From Pseudomonas sp. G34 (lineage in GTDB: Bacteria > Pseudomonadota > Gammaproteobacteria > Pseudomonadales > Pseudomonadaceae): DNA of 64,000 nucleotides. This document shows positions 1 through 10,480 of the stretch, in pieces. Both the position numbers and the translations under genes were made by a program. A model generated the notes under the pieces. That model ran no database searches, was not told the origin of the DNA, and saw only the letters and a program-made list of their open reading frames with translations. The stretch's first letter is position 1. The number at the start of each line of letters is the position of its first letter. The DNA is taken from the NCBI RefSeq assembly GCF_031119625.1, contig NZ_JAVHZV010000017.1:150924-214923 (forward strand), read 5' to 3'.

Positions 1-574
1 CGTCTCCCGTGACGGTGCCAAGGATCGCGGCATCAGCGTGCTGGTCGCCGAGAGTGGTCGCCAGGAGGTGCAGCCCGACGGCAGCCGCTACCTGATCCTG
101 GAAAACGGTTACCGCTATGACGGCAATCCGGGGCAGGCCGACTACCGGGTGATCCAGTACGACACCTATGGCGTCCTGCTGCCCAAGCCGTCGGTGGCCG
201 CGGATATCAGCGAGCGCGAGGCGATTCCGACCTCGCAACTGATCGGCAGCGACGATCCGCGCCTGCAGTCCGAGTTGCAGTGGCGTCTGTCGATTCCGCT
301 GCTGGTGTTCATCGTCACCCTGATGGCCGTGCCGCTGTCGCGGGTCAACCCGCGTCAGGGGCGCTTCCTCAAGCTGCTGCCGGCGATTCTCCTGTACATG
401 ACCTACCTCGGCCTGCTGGTGGCGGCCCGCAGCGCGCTGGACAAGGGGCGGATCCCGCCTTACGTCGGGCTGTGGAGCGTGCACCTGTTGTTCCTGCTGG
501 TTGGCCTGGCGCTGCTCTACTGGGAGCCGCTGCGTCTGAAGTTGGTAAGCCGTCGGGAGAATGCTCGTGGTTAA
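1..574 (+). CDS. lptF: LptF, LPS export permease (5' truncated)
   Basis: C-terminal part of the inner-membrane permease LptF, which with LptG and the ATPase LptB extracts lipopolysaccharide from the inner membrane and feeds it to the LptC-A-DE bridge. The reading frame is open from the window edge, so the N-terminal membrane helices and part of the periplasmic beta-jellyroll lie outside. Visible are the end of the jellyroll (YRVIQYDTYGVLL) and three C-terminal hydrophobic segments around bases 285-535, with the family-typical positively charged loop RVNPRQGRF. It overlaps the start of lptG by 14 bases, which suggests translational coupling. The assignment rests on family resemblance plus the adjacent lptG. 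Confidence 0.93.
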   Translation, partial: VSRDGAKDRGISVLVAESGRQEVQPDGSRYLILENGYRYDGNPGQADYRVIQYDTYGVLLPKPSVAADISEREAIPTSQLIGSDDPRLQSELQWRLSIPLLVFIVTLMAVPLSRVNPRQGRFLKLLPAILLYMTYLGLLVAARSALDKGRIPPYVGLWSVHLLFLLVGLALLYWEPLRLKLVSRRENARG

Positions 575-1628
575 GCTGGATCGTTACATCGGCGTGCAGG
601 TGCTGTTCGCCATCCTGGCTGTGCTCGGCATCATCGTCGGCCTGGCCCTGTTGTTCGCGTTGATCGACGAGCTGGGCGATATCGAAGGCAACTACGGGAT
701 CGGCGATGCGCTCTGGTACGTACTGCTGACGGCGCCACGACGCATCTACGACATGCTGCCGATGGCGGCGCTGGTGGGGTGCCTGATCGGCCTGGGTACC
801 CTGGCCAGCAACAGCGAACTGACCATCATGCGTGCTGCCGGGGTGTCCATCGGGCGCATCGTCTGGGGCGTGATGAAGCCCATGCTGGCGCTGATGCTGG
901 TGGGCATCTTGATCGGTGAATACGTGGCGCCCTGGACCGAAAACCAGGCCCAGGCCAGCCGTGCCATGGCCCAGGGTGGTGGCGAAGCGCAAACCGCCAA
1001 GCGCGGTATGTGGCACCGCCAGGGGCAGGAGTTCGTGCACATCAACACCGTGCAGCCGGGCGGTGTGTTGTTCGGGGTGACCCGCTATCGCTTCGATGAC
1101 GAGCGCCGCCTGGAGTCCTCCAGCTTTGCGCGCCGCGCCACCTACGAAGGCAACTATTGGCAGCTGGAGGATGTGGCGACCACGCTGTTCCATGATCGCC
1201 GCACCGAAGTTGTCAAGGCGCCGACCGAGCGCTGGGATATCGAACTCAGCCCGCAATTGCTGGGCACCGTGGTGCTGGAGCCTGAGGCGCTGTCGATCAC
1301 CGGCTTGTGGAGTTACATCCATTACCTGAAAGAGCAGGGCCTGAACAACGGCAACTACTGGCTGGCGTTCTGGACCAAGGTGCTGCAGCCGCTGGTCACC
1401 GCTGCGCTGGTGCTGATGGCCATCTCCTTCATCTTCGGCCCCTTGCGTTCGGTCACCCTGGGGCAGCGCGTGTTCACCGGCGTACTGGTGGGGTTCGTGT
1501 TCCGCATCGCCCAGGATCTGCTGGGCCCGTCGAGCCTGGTGTTCGGCTTCTCGCCACTGCTGGCCGTGCTGATTCCAGCGGGCATCTGCGCGATTGCCGG
1601 GCTCTGGCTGCTGCGCCGGGCCGGCTGA
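561..1628 (+). CDS. lptG: LptG, LPS export permease
   Basis: Second transmembrane subunit (355 aa) of the LptB2FG lipopolysaccharide extractor. Three hydrophobic helices occupy roughly residues 12-35, 60-85 and 100-122. A periplasmic jellyroll follows (about 125-260), then three more helices (about 270-350), which is the normal LptF/LptG layout and length. The N-terminal MLVVKLDRYIG and the loop GPLRSVTLGQRVFTG are typical of LptG. The ATG at 561 lies inside the lptF end. A hairpin without a clear T tract follows the stop. Confidence 0.95.
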   Translation: MLVVKLDRYIGVQVLFAILAVLGIIVGLALLFALIDELGDIEGNYGIGDALWYVLLTAPRRIYDMLPMAALVGCLIGLGTLASNSELTIMRAAGVSIGRIVWGVMKPMLALMLVGILIGEYVAPWTENQAQASRAMAQGGGEAQTAKRGMWHRQGQEFVHINTVQPGGVLFGVTRYRFDDERRLESSSFARRATYEGNYWQLEDVATTLFHDRRTEVVKAPTERWDIELSPQLLGTVVLEPEALSITGLWSYIHYLKEQGLNNGNYWLAFWTKVLQPLVTAALVLMAISFIFGPLRSVTLGQRVFTGVLVGFVFRIAQDLLGPSSLVFGFSPLLAVLIPAGICAIAGLWLLRRAG

Positions 1629-1637
1629 TCCCACTGT

Positions 1638-1663
1638 GCCCTTTCCCGTCAGTGGGAAAGGGC
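1638..1663. terminator. Hairpin between convergent lptG and RDD gene
   Basis: A 10-bp inverted repeat (gccctttccc and gggaaagggc, with a 6-base loop) sits just after the lptG stop and before the convergent RDD gene. There is no real T tract on either side, so it may be a weak terminator or a transcript-stabilising hairpin. Confidence 0.45.
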
Positions 1664-1701
1664 GCGGTTTCGCTCTACTTCAAATAGGCTGCCGACGCGG
1701 G

Positions 1702-2196
1702 TCACCTGCGGTGCGCGTGCTTGGGCAGGCGCACGATGACGCTATCCGAGTACAGGTCGTGCCAGCTGCGCTTGCGCTTGTCGACCAGCGTCCAGAGATA
1801 GCCAAGGCCCAGCGCCAGCCAGGACAGCATGGCGATCAGAAAGCGCAACAGCGCCTGCCACAGGCTGATCGCCGTGCCGTCGGCATTCTGTACCCGAATG
1901 CCCCACACCTGCATGCCCAGGGTCTGGCCGCCATGGGTCCAGAACTTGGCGAAGAACGCGAACAGGCTGAGCAGCAGCAGGCTGGCGAGCAGTGGGTCGT
2001 GATCCAGGGCGCCGGCGTCTGCCCATTGGCGCAGCTGTGCCTCACCGTAGATGGCCATCTGGATGAGCTTGTAGATGAAGCCCACGACGATCAGCAGGGC
2101 GATGCACAGAAAGCCGTCGTAGAGCATGGCGGCCAGGCGCCGGCCAAGGCCTGCCGGAGGAAAGTCGCCTTGCGGGCGTAGTGTGGGTTTCGGCAT
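1702..2196 (-). CDS. RDD family membrane protein
   Basis: A 164-residue protein with an RDD domain: the start motif GLGRRLAAMLYDGFL carries the Arg and Asp residues that name the family. There are three hydrophobic segments (about residues 27-50, 70-88 and 115-145) and the typical C-terminal TLVDKRKRSWHDLYSDSVIV. RDD proteins are poorly defined inner-membrane proteins, some implicated in ion transport. Its position convergent to lptFG is common in Pseudomonas. No specific function can be given. Confidence 0.85.
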   Translation of the reverse strand: MPKPTLRPQGDFPPAGLGRRLAAMLYDGFLCIALLIVVGFIYKLIQMAIYGEAQLRQWADAGALDHDPLLASLLLLSLFAFFAKFWTHGGQTLGMQVWGIRVQNADGTAISLWQALLRFLIAMLSWLALGLGYLWTLVDKRKRSWHDLYSDSVIVRLPKHAHRR

Positions 2197-2250
2197 ATCG
2201 GGTTCGCATGCATAAGCGCGGTCAAAGCGCGGATACTAAGTTGCAGGCAT

Positions 2251-2283
2251 AAAAAAACCCCTGACCTGAGTCAGGGGTTTTTT
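2251..2283 (-). terminator. Intrinsic terminator of the cold-shock gene
   Basis: An inverted repeat aacccctga / tcaggggtt is flanked by A7 on one side and T6 on the other, so it is a strong rho-independent terminator just 3' of the minus-strand cold-shock gene. The A/T symmetry means it could act in both directions and also stop transcription approaching from the RDD side. Confidence 0.9.
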
Positions 2284-2294
2284 CAAGCAGCGGC

Positions 2295-2507
2295 TTATTC
2301 CTGGATTTGAACCTGGTCAGCCTGCATGCCTTTTTGACCTTGTACAGCAACGAAGCTAACTTTCTGGCCTTCTTTCAGGCTCTTGAAGCCGTTACCTTCG
2401 ATAGCGCGGAAATGTACGAACAGATCCGGACCGCTTTCTGGAGTGATAAAACCAAAACCTTTCTCGTCGTTAAACCACTTGACGGTACCGTTCTGACGAT
2501 TCGACAT
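2295..2507 (-). CDS. CspA-family cold-shock protein
   Basis: A 70-residue single cold-shock domain, full length for the family. The two nucleic-acid-binding motifs are intact: RNP1 as KGFGFI and RNP2 as LFVHF. The start [15 protein letters not shown] region is typical (here [10 protein letters not shown]). Such proteins bind single-stranded RNA or DNA and melt RNA structure at low temperature or on growth restart. The gene is monocistronic with its own terminator, and a long untranslated leader is likely because no gene lies in the next 340 bases upstream. Confidence 0.95.
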   Translation of the reverse strand: MSNRQNGTVKWFNDEKGFGFITPESGPDLFVHFRAIEGNGFKSLKEGQKVSFVAVQGQKGMQADQVQIQE

Positions 2508-2850
2508 GTCTCTTATCCTTGGAACTAGAGTTGATGACAGCCTCCATGTGTAGAGGACTGAAGACTGGTTGCAAGGAGTGATGGAAGTCGAACGGGATGT
2601 AGCGGATCTAGAGCGATCTACTGCATCAGGTCACGATTCTCGGCGACCCATGCAAACACAGTGGCTGAACTCTACGCTAACTGTTACGCAAATGCCAACC
2701 CTTCGGACACGCATAAACCCACGTAATCATCGCGAGGCTTTGTCCGAATTGCAGATGGGTTTTTATAATGGCTCAAGCATGTGCAACGAGGCGATGCACG
2801 GCACTGTTTCAGTGCGAACTGTCACAAATTGGCAACAGTTGAAGGATATA
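2508..2850. other. Non-coding gap between the cold-shock gene and tRNA-Leu
   Basis: I see no credible gene here. The forward reading frame that crosses the region runs into the tRNA-Leu gene and looks spurious. The part nearest the cold-shock gene probably contains its promoter and long 5' leader (minus strand), as is usual for cspA-type genes. I cannot place a convincing -35/-10 pair. Confidence 0.5.
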
Positions 2851-2935
2851 TGGTGCCCCGGGGGAGACTCGAACTCCCACTTCTTTCGAAAACGGATTTT
2901 GAATCCGCCGCGTCTACCGGTTCCGCCACCGGGGC
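2851..2935 (-). tRNA. tRNA-Leu (anticodon CAA)
   Basis: Read on the minus strand this is an 85-nt class II tRNA with a 7-bp acceptor stem (gccccgg / ccggggc), encoded CCA end, a long variable arm after the anticodon stem and T-loop gttcgag. The anticodon loop TTCAAAA gives anticodon CAA, which reads UUG. A good sigma-70 promoter precedes it. Confidence 0.96.
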
Positions 2936-2948
2936 ACAATGGCGGCGC

Positions 2949-2977
2949 AGTATAGGGAGCAAGATGCCATTGGTCAA
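2949..2977 (-). promoter_or_regulatory. sigma-70 promoter of tRNA-Leu
   Basis: On the minus strand a -35 TTGACC and a -10 TATACT are separated by exactly 17 bases. The -10 ends 13 bases before the tRNA 5' end. Position and spacing make it the likely tRNA promoter. Confidence 0.8.
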
Positions 2978-3049
2978 TGCGCTTGCGTGGTCAGCGTAAG
3001 CGAATTCCGGTAAGCTGCTCCGCCCTGCAGTACGACACCTTTTTCGATC

Positions 3050-5229
<2,180 letters not shown>

Positions 5230-5268
5230 TTTTTCGATGGCTAAAAGATCTTTCAACAGGAGTGTCAA

Positions 5269-5604
5269 ATGAGCTTTTTTATTCCCGCTGCCTACGCTGA
5301 TGCCGCTGGCCCTGCTGCCGGCCCGGCCGGTACCGGTTTCGAGTGGATCTTCCTGATCGGCTTCCTGGTCATCTTCTACCTGATGATCTGGCGCCCCCAG
5401 GCCAAGCGCGCCAAGGAGCACAAGAGCCTGCTCGGCAATCTGCAGAAGGGTGACGAAGTGGTGACCAGCGGTGGCATCGCCGGCAAGGTTGCCAAGGTCA
5501 GCGACGACTTCGTGGTCATCGAAGTGTCCGACACCGTCGAACTGAAGATCCAGAAAGCAGCCGTTGCGGCAACCCTGCCCAAGGGCACGCTGAAAGCCAT
5601 CTGA
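5269..5604 (+). CDS. yajC: YajC, Sec translocase accessory subunit
   Basis: A 111-residue single-span protein: a short periplasmic N-terminus, a membrane helix at about residues 24-43 (WIFLIGFLVIFYLMIW) followed by RPQAKRAKEH, then the small soluble YajC domain with GDEVVTSGGIAGKV. It associates with SecDF at the SecYEG channel. It lies between tgt and secD as in most Proteobacteria, with AGGAG upstream of its ATG. Confidence 0.96.
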   Translation: MSFFIPAAYADAAGPAAGPAGTGFEWIFLIGFLVIFYLMIWRPQAKRAKEHKSLLGNLQKGDEVVTSGGIAGKVAKVSDDFVVIEVSDTVELKIQKAAVAATLPKGTLKAI

Positions 5605-5610
5605 TCACGG

Positions 5611-5750
5611 TTGAGAAGCTACCTGTGTTGCCATCGCTGCGTTAGATACAGGCTCGGAATGCTCATTTACGCCAGTAAAGTCCGCTTCCTCGCCTGCCTC
5701 TGTGGGGCCGCCAGCGGCCCTGCGCTGGCTGCCTCGCCTAGCTTCTTCAA
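5611..5750. repeat. Intergenic repeat with terminal inverted repeats (copy A)
   Basis: A 140-base element filling most of the yajC-secD gap. The ends are near-perfect inverted repeats (ttgagaagcta / tagcttcttcaa). The core ctcggaatgctcat...tccgcttcctcgcctgc is shared, in inverse orientation, with the element at 9394-9512, so this is a dispersed family and not a random hairpin. It splits the usually compact yajC-secD spacing. Confidence 0.75.
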
Positions 5751-5833
5751 TGGTCTGTTAAGTCTCTGTTCCAGTTTTATCCATCCCGCGGGGCGCATAT
5801 TGCGCCCCGCGTCATAAGCGGGCGGCGTCATTC

Positions 5834-7702
5834 ATGCTCAACAAATACCCTTTGTGGAAATACCTGCTGATCGCAGTTGTGCTGATCGTCAGTCTGATTT
5901 ATTCCGCACCCAATCTTTACCCCGATGATCCGGCGATCCAGATCAGCGGGGCCAGTTCGGCGCAGACCATCGCGCAAGCCGATCTCGACCGTATCAGCAA
6001 GGCGCTGACCGAGGCGGGCATCGAGGTCAAGGCGTCGAACGTCGGCGAGAACGGCCGCAGTGGCCTGATCCGCCTGCTCAGCCAGGGCGACCAGCTGCCG
6101 GCCAAGGACGTTGTGCGCAAGACCCTGGGCGACAACTACGTGGTGGCCCTGAACCTGGCCCAGACCACGCCCGACTGGCTGCGCAGCCTCGGTGCGAGCC
6201 CGATGAAGCTCGGCCTCGACCTTTCCGGCGGCGTGCACTTCCTGCTCGAAGTCGACATGGACAAGGCCCTCGAGGTTCGTCGCCAGGTCTATGAGGGCGA
6301 ACTCAAGAGCCTGCTGCGCAAGGAGCGTGTGCGTTACCGCAGCATGCCGCAGCAAGGTGGCGCGATCCAGCTGGGCTTCGCCGATGGCGACACCCTGGCC
6401 AAGGCCGAAGAGCTGATCCGCAAGGACTACAAGGATTTCAATCTCGAAACCCAGGAGCGTGGTGGCCAGCAGGTGCTGCGCGTCACCCTGACGCCGGCCA
6501 AGATCGCGGAAATTCGCGAGTATTCGATTCGCCAGAACCTGACCACCGTGCGTAACCGGGTCAATGAGCTGGGCGTCGCCGAGCCGCTGGTGCAGCGCCA
6601 GGGTGCCAACCGCATCGTGGTCGAGTTGCCGGGCGTGCAGGACACGGCCGAAGCCAAGCGTATCCTCGGCAAGACCGCCAACCTCGAGTTCCGTCTGGCC
6701 GCCGACCCGAATGCGCCGCGCGGCACCACCGAGCAGTTCGGCTTCCGCGAGGAAGGTCGCCCGCCGGTAGAGCTCGAGCGTGAGCTGATCATCACCGGTG
6801 ATCAGGTGACCGATGCCCAGGCCAGTTTCGACGAGAACGGCCGTCCGCAGGTGAACATCCGCCTGGATGGCCATGGCGGCGACCTGATGAACCGCGCCAC
6901 CCGCAGCAATGTCGGGCGCAGCATGGCGGTGATCTTCATCGAGCAGCGTCCGCAGACCCGCTACGTGAAGCAGATGGTCGACGGCGTCGAGCAGGAAGTG
7001 CAGGTCGACTCCTTCCGGGAAGAGAAGCAGATCATCAGCCTGGCGACCATCCAGTCGCCGCTGGGCAGCCAGTTCCGCATCACCGGCCTGAACGGCCAGG
7101 GTGAGTCCTCGGAGCTGGCGCTGCTGCTGCGCGCCGGTGGCCTGGCGGCGCCGATGTACTTCGCCGAAGAGCGCACCATCGGCCCGAGCCTGGGTGCCGA
7201 GAACATCGTCAAGGGCATCGAGTCCACCGAGTGGGCGATGATCTTCGTGTCGCTGTTCATCATTGCCATTTACCGCTTCTTCGGCGTCCTGGCCACCATC
7301 GCCCTGGCGTTCAATCTGACCCTGCTGGTCGGGCTGATGTCGGTGATCGGCGCGACGCTCACCTTGCCAGGCATCGCCGGTATCGTGCTGACGCTGGGTA
7401 TGGCGGTCGACGCCAACGTGCTGATCTTCTCGCGGATTCGCGAAGAGCTGGCCAGGGGGCTGTCGGTTCAGCGGGCGATCCATGAAGGTTTCGATCGCGC
7501 CTATTCGGCAATTCTCGACAGTAACCTGACCACCTTGCTGGTCGGTGCAATCCTCTTCGCACTGGGCACCGGTCCGGTGAAGGGCTTTGCGGTAACGCTG
7601 TCGCTGGGCATCATCACCTCGATGTTCACGGCGATCATGTTCACCCGCGGCATGGTCAACCTGATCTTCGGTGGCCGTAACTTCAAGAAATTGTGGATCT
7701 AA
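5834..7702 (+). CDS. secD: Protein translocase subunit SecD
   Basis: A 622-residue inner-membrane protein that with SecF uses the proton-motive force to complete preprotein translocation on the periplasmic side. It has an N-terminal helix (about residues 7-26) and a large periplasmic P1 domain starting with the motif LGLDLSGGVHFLLEVD at about 125-140. Five membrane helices follow from about residue 465, containing the conserved GIVLTLGMAVDANVLIFSRI segment with the proton-path Asp. The length matches Pseudomonas SecD. secF follows after 9 bases. Confidence 0.97.
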   Translation: MLNKYPLWKYLLIAVVLIVSLIYSAPNLYPDDPAIQISGASSAQTIAQADLDRISKALTEAGIEVKASNVGENGRSGLIRLLSQGDQLPAKDVVRKTLGDNYVVALNLAQTTPDWLRSLGASPMKLGLDLSGGVHFLLEVDMDKALEVRRQVYEGELKSLLRKERVRYRSMPQQGGAIQLGFADGDTLAKAEELIRKDYKDFNLETQERGGQQVLRVTLTPAKIAEIREYSIRQNLTTVRNRVNELGVAEPLVQRQGANRIVVELPGVQDTAEAKRILGKTANLEFRLAADPNAPRGTTEQFGFREEGRPPVELERELIITGDQVTDAQASFDENGRPQVNIRLDGHGGDLMNRATRSNVGRSMAVIFIEQRPQTRYVKQMVDGVEQEVQVDSFREEKQIISLATIQSPLGSQFRITGLNGQGESSELALLLRAGGLAAPMYFAEERTIGPSLGAENIVKGIESTEWAMIFVSLFIIAIYRFFGVLATIALAFNLTLLVGLMSVIGATLTLPGIAGIVLTLGMAVDANVLIFSRIREELARGLSVQRAIHEGFDRAYSAILDSNLTTLLVGAILFALGTGPVKGFAVTLSLGIITSMFTAIMFTRGMVNLIFGGRNFKKLWI

Positions 7703-7711
7703 GGTGAAATC

Positions 7712-8629
7712 ATGAAGTTACCTTCACGCATTCCGTTCATGGCGATACGCAACATCGCGTTCGCCGTCACCGTGGTTATCAGCCTTATCGGCCTGGGTAG
7801 CCTGTTCAAGCATGGCCTCAATTTCGGCCTGGATTTCACCGGTGGCACCCTGATCGAGCTGACCTACGAGCAGCCCGCCGATCTGGAGCTGATCAAGCGT
7901 GAGCTCGGTCAGGCCGGTTACAACGACGCCGTGGTGCAGAGCTTCGGCTCCACCACCGACGTGCTGGTGCGTCTGGCCGGCGACTCGCCCGACCTGGGCA
8001 ACGAAGTGGCCACTGCGCTGCGCAAGATCGACGACACCTCGTTCGAGGTCAAGCGTGTCGAGTTCGTCGGCCCGCAGGTGGGTGAGGAGCTGCGTGACCA
8101 GGGCGGCCTGGCCATGCTGCTGGCACTGGGCGGCATCCTGCTGTACCTGGCCTTTCGCTTTCAGTGGAAGTTCGGGGTCGGCGCGGTTGGCTCCCTGGCC
8201 CACGACATCATCGTCACGCTCGGCATCCTGGCCTTCTTCAAGGTGCCCTTCGACCTGACCGTGCTGGCAGCGGTGCTGGCGATGGTGGGCTACTCGCTGA
8301 ACGACACCATCATCATCTACGACCGCATTCGCGAAAACTTCCGGATGATGCGCAAGGCCGACATCATCGAGAACATCGATGTCTCGGTGACCCAGACCCT
8401 GCTGCGTACCATCGCCACCTCGCTGTCGACTGCCCTGGCGCTGGTCGCGCTGCTGGTATTCGGTGGCGACAGCCTGGGCGGCTTCGCGCTGACCCTGTTG
8501 ATCGGCGTGGTAGTGGGTACCTACTCCTCGGTGTACATCAGTGCGCCGGTGCTGATCTGGCTGAAGCTGACCTCCGAGGATCTGATTCCTCCGGCGGCTG
8601 ATGCCGAGGGTGTCGACGACCGCCCCTAA
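7712..8629 (+). CDS. secF: Protein translocase subunit SecF
   Basis: A 305-residue partner of SecD. The first helix (about 12-32) is followed by the family motif GLDFTGGTLIEL, a small periplasmic domain, and five helices from about residue 130 with GYSLNDTIIIYDRIRE, the SecF counterpart of the conserved SecD helix. It is preceded by AAGGTGAAATC and is co-transcribed with yajC-secD. A terminator hairpin follows. Confidence 0.97.
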   Translation: MKLPSRIPFMAIRNIAFAVTVVISLIGLGSLFKHGLNFGLDFTGGTLIELTYEQPADLELIKRELGQAGYNDAVVQSFGSTTDVLVRLAGDSPDLGNEVATALRKIDDTSFEVKRVEFVGPQVGEELRDQGGLAMLLALGGILLYLAFRFQWKFGVGAVGSLAHDIIVTLGILAFFKVPFDLTVLAAVLAMVGYSLNDTIIIYDRIRENFRMMRKADIIENIDVSVTQTLLRTIATSLSTALALVALLVFGGDSLGGFALTLLIGVVVGTYSSVYISAPVLIWLKLTSEDLIPPAADAEGVDDRP

Positions 8630-8665
8630 AGCGTGACTCGGTCATCATCTGCACTGCACTAAAGG

Positions 8666-8700
8666 CGGGCGGCAAGGGAACTTGTCGCCCGTTTTGCCTT
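8666..8700 (+). terminator. Terminator after secF
   Basis: The hairpin gggcggcaag / cttgtcgccc is followed by the T-rich stretch gttttgccttt, 37 bases after the secF stop. It closes the queA-secF operon. Confidence 0.75.
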
Positions 8701-8756
8701 TCCAAGGCTGGGAGTAGGGCGCATATAGGCGCCGCAGTTGTGATCAGGAGAATCGC

Positions 8757-9299
8757 ATGAACAAGTCATTGTTGGTTGGTGCTGTGCTGGGTGCTGTCGG
8801 TGTCACTGCCGGTGGTGCCGTCGCGACCTACAGTATGGTGAGCGGGCCTAAGTACGCCGAGGTTCTGGCGGTCAAGCCGGTAACCGAAACCATCAAGACC
8901 CCGCGCGAAGAATGCCGGGATGTGGCCGTGACGCGTCAGCGTCCGGTGCAGGACCAGCACCAGATCGCCGGTACGGCGATCGGCGCCGTGGTCGGTGGCC
9001 TGCTGGGTAACCAGGTGGGCGGCGGTAACGGCAAGAAGATTGCCACCGTTGCCGGTGCGGTCGGTGGCGGTTACGCCGGCAACAAGGTGCAGGAAGGCAT
9101 GCAGACGCGTGATACCTACACCACCACCGAAACCCGCTGCAAGACCGTCCACGACACCAGCGAGAAGATCGTTGGCTATGACGTGAAATACGATCTGGAT
9201 GGCAAGGTCGGTCGCGTGCGCATGGACGAAGAGCCGGGCAGCAAGCTTCCGGTTCGTGACGGCAAGGTGGTAGTTGCCAGCTCCGAAGCTGACGAGTAA
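8757..9299 (+). CDS. Glycine-zipper 2TM domain envelope protein
   Basis: A 180-residue protein with an N-terminal hydrophobic export or anchor segment (about residues 5-28) and no lipobox cysteine. The central glycine-zipper region, about residues 65-105 (AIGAVVGGLLGNQVGGG...AGAVGGGYAGNKVQ), resembles the rickettsial 17-kDa surface antigen / SlyB-type fold. The C-terminal half carries charged residues. Probably envelope-associated; the specific role is unknown. AGGAG precedes the ATG, and two terminators follow. Confidence 0.85.
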   Translation: MNKSLLVGAVLGAVGVTAGGAVATYSMVSGPKYAEVLAVKPVTETIKTPREECRDVAVTRQRPVQDQHQIAGTAIGAVVGGLLGNQVGGGNGKKIATVAGAVGGGYAGNKVQEGMQTRDTYTTTETRCKTVHDTSEKIVGYDVKYDLDGKVGRVRMDEEPGSKLPVRDGKVVVASSEADE

Positions 9300-9314
9300 T
9301 CGTCTGGCGGATGT

Positions 9315-9342
9315 AAAAAGGCGCTCCCCGGAGCGCCTTTTT
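9315..9342 (+). terminator. Terminator 1 after the glycine-zipper gene
   Basis: A perfect hairpin ggcgctcc / ggagcgcc is flanked by A5 and T5. This is a canonical intrinsic terminator 16 bases after the stop codon. Confidence 0.9.
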
Positions 9343-9352
9343 CATGGGCAAT

Positions 9353-9380
9353 AAAAAACCGGCCCTGGGCCGGTTTTTTT
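9353..9380. terminator. Terminator 2, bidirectional
   Basis: The hairpin ccggccc / gggccgg is flanked by A6 and T7. It lies directly behind terminator 1 and is symmetric, so it may also stop minus-strand transcription arriving from suhB. Confidence 0.88.
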
Positions 9381-9393
9381 ATGAGTCAGTTTT

Positions 9394-9512
9394 AAAGTCT
9401 AGCGAGCTAGAGCAATGCAAGGCAAAAGCAGGCGAGGAAGCGGAGTGTACTTTTGTACATGAGCATTCCGAGCCTGCTTTTAACGCCGCAGTGCCGACGC
9501 GCAGCAGACTTT
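9394..9512. repeat. Intergenic repeat with inverted ends (copy B)
   Basis: A 119-base element between the terminators and the end of suhB. Its ends are the inverted repeats aaagtct / agacttt. On the minus strand its core reads aggctcggaatgctcat...tccgcttcctcgcctgc, matching the core of the repeat at 5611-5750 at most positions. It is a second copy of the same dispersed Pseudomonas-type repeat. Confidence 0.75.
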
Positions 9513-9521
9513 CGCTGATTC

Positions 9522-10337
9522 TTAGCGCTTGAGCGAAGCCGACAGGTGCGGCTGAATCGCGGTCAGTACCGCCTTGAAGCACTTGGTGTTGCCGGCAACG
9601 ATCTGGCCTTTCTCGAGGAATTCATGGCCGCCGCTGAAGTCGCTGACCAGGCCGCCCGCTTCCTGGATCAGCAGGGCGCCGGCTGCCATGTCCCACTCGG
9701 ACAGGCCGAATTCCCAGAACGCATCGAAGCGGCCCGCTGCCACGTAGGCCAGGTCCAGGCTGGCAGCGCCAGCGCGGCGCACGCCGGCGGTCTGGCCGAC
9801 CAGGCTGCGGAACATGCCCAGGTAGTTCTCGAGGTTGTCGAGCTGGTCGTTGCGGAACGGAAAGCCGGTGCCGAGCAGGGCGCCGTCCAGGCTCTTGCGG
9901 TTGCTGACGCGCAGGCGGCGACCGTTCAGGGCGGCGCCACGGCCGCGGCTGGCGGTGAATTCTTCCTGGCGAACCGGATCGATGATCACCGCGTGCTCCA
10001 GGCGGCCGCGGTATTTGCAGGCCAGGCTGACGGCGAAATGCGGAACGCCGCGCACGAAGTTGGTGGTGCCGTCGAGCGGGTCGATGATCCACTGGTAGTC
10101 GGCGCCTTCACCGCTGCCTTCGAGCAGGCCGCCTTCCTCGCCGAGGAAGCTGTGGGTCGGGTACGCCTTGCGCAGGGCTTGGACGATCATCAGCTCGGCC
10201 GAGCGGTCGATCTCGGTCACGTAGTCCTTGGCATCCTTTTCATCCACCGAGATGACATCCAGGCGTTCGATGGAGCGGAAGATCATTTCACCGGCGCTGC
10301 GGGCGGCGCGCAGGGCGATATTCAGCATGGGCTGCAT
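9522..10337 (-). CDS. suhB: Inositol-1-monophosphatase SuhB
   Basis: A 271-residue Mg-dependent phosphatase of the IMPase family, also known in Gammaproteobacteria as an rRNA-transcription and virulence-affecting factor. The metal-binding motifs are intact: EEGG at 67-70, IDPLDGTTNF at 85-94 and WDMAAG at 215-220. Length and N-terminus (MQPMLNIALRAARSAGEMI) are typical. It is divergent from trmJ, as in other pseudomonads. Confidence 0.96.
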   Translation of the reverse strand: MQPMLNIALRAARSAGEMIFRSIERLDVISVDEKDAKDYVTEIDRSAELMIVQALRKAYPTHSFLGEEGGLLEGSGEGADYQWIIDPLDGTTNFVRGVPHFAVSLACKYRGRLEHAVIIDPVRQEEFTASRGRGAALNGRRLRVSNRKSLDGALLGTGFPFRNDQLDNLENYLGMFRSLVGQTAGVRRAGAASLDLAYVAAGRFDAFWEFGLSEWDMAAGALLIQEAGGLVSDFSGGHEFLEKGQIVAGNTKCFKAVLTAIQPHLSASLKR

Positions 10338-10480
10338 GGAGGTTCACCTGGGGTCGTAATAAAGCCGGCCATTCTAGCAGAAAAGATTCGGGCGGTAAGT
10401 GCCGGCCGTTGCCTGCGTGGCACAAAGAAGGGGGCTTCTGTAAGATTTGTCACCTCATTTATCCGACGCGGGCCTCTACC

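Noticed and set aside
369..1634. A 421-residue minus-strand frame opposite lptFG
   Set aside because: His/Gln/Arg-rich translation typical of antisense frames in GC-rich DNA, fully overlapping two well-identified genes.
2569..2955. A forward frame of 128 residues between the cold-shock gene and queA
   Set aside because: It runs through the tRNA-Leu gene and has no recognisable protein content.
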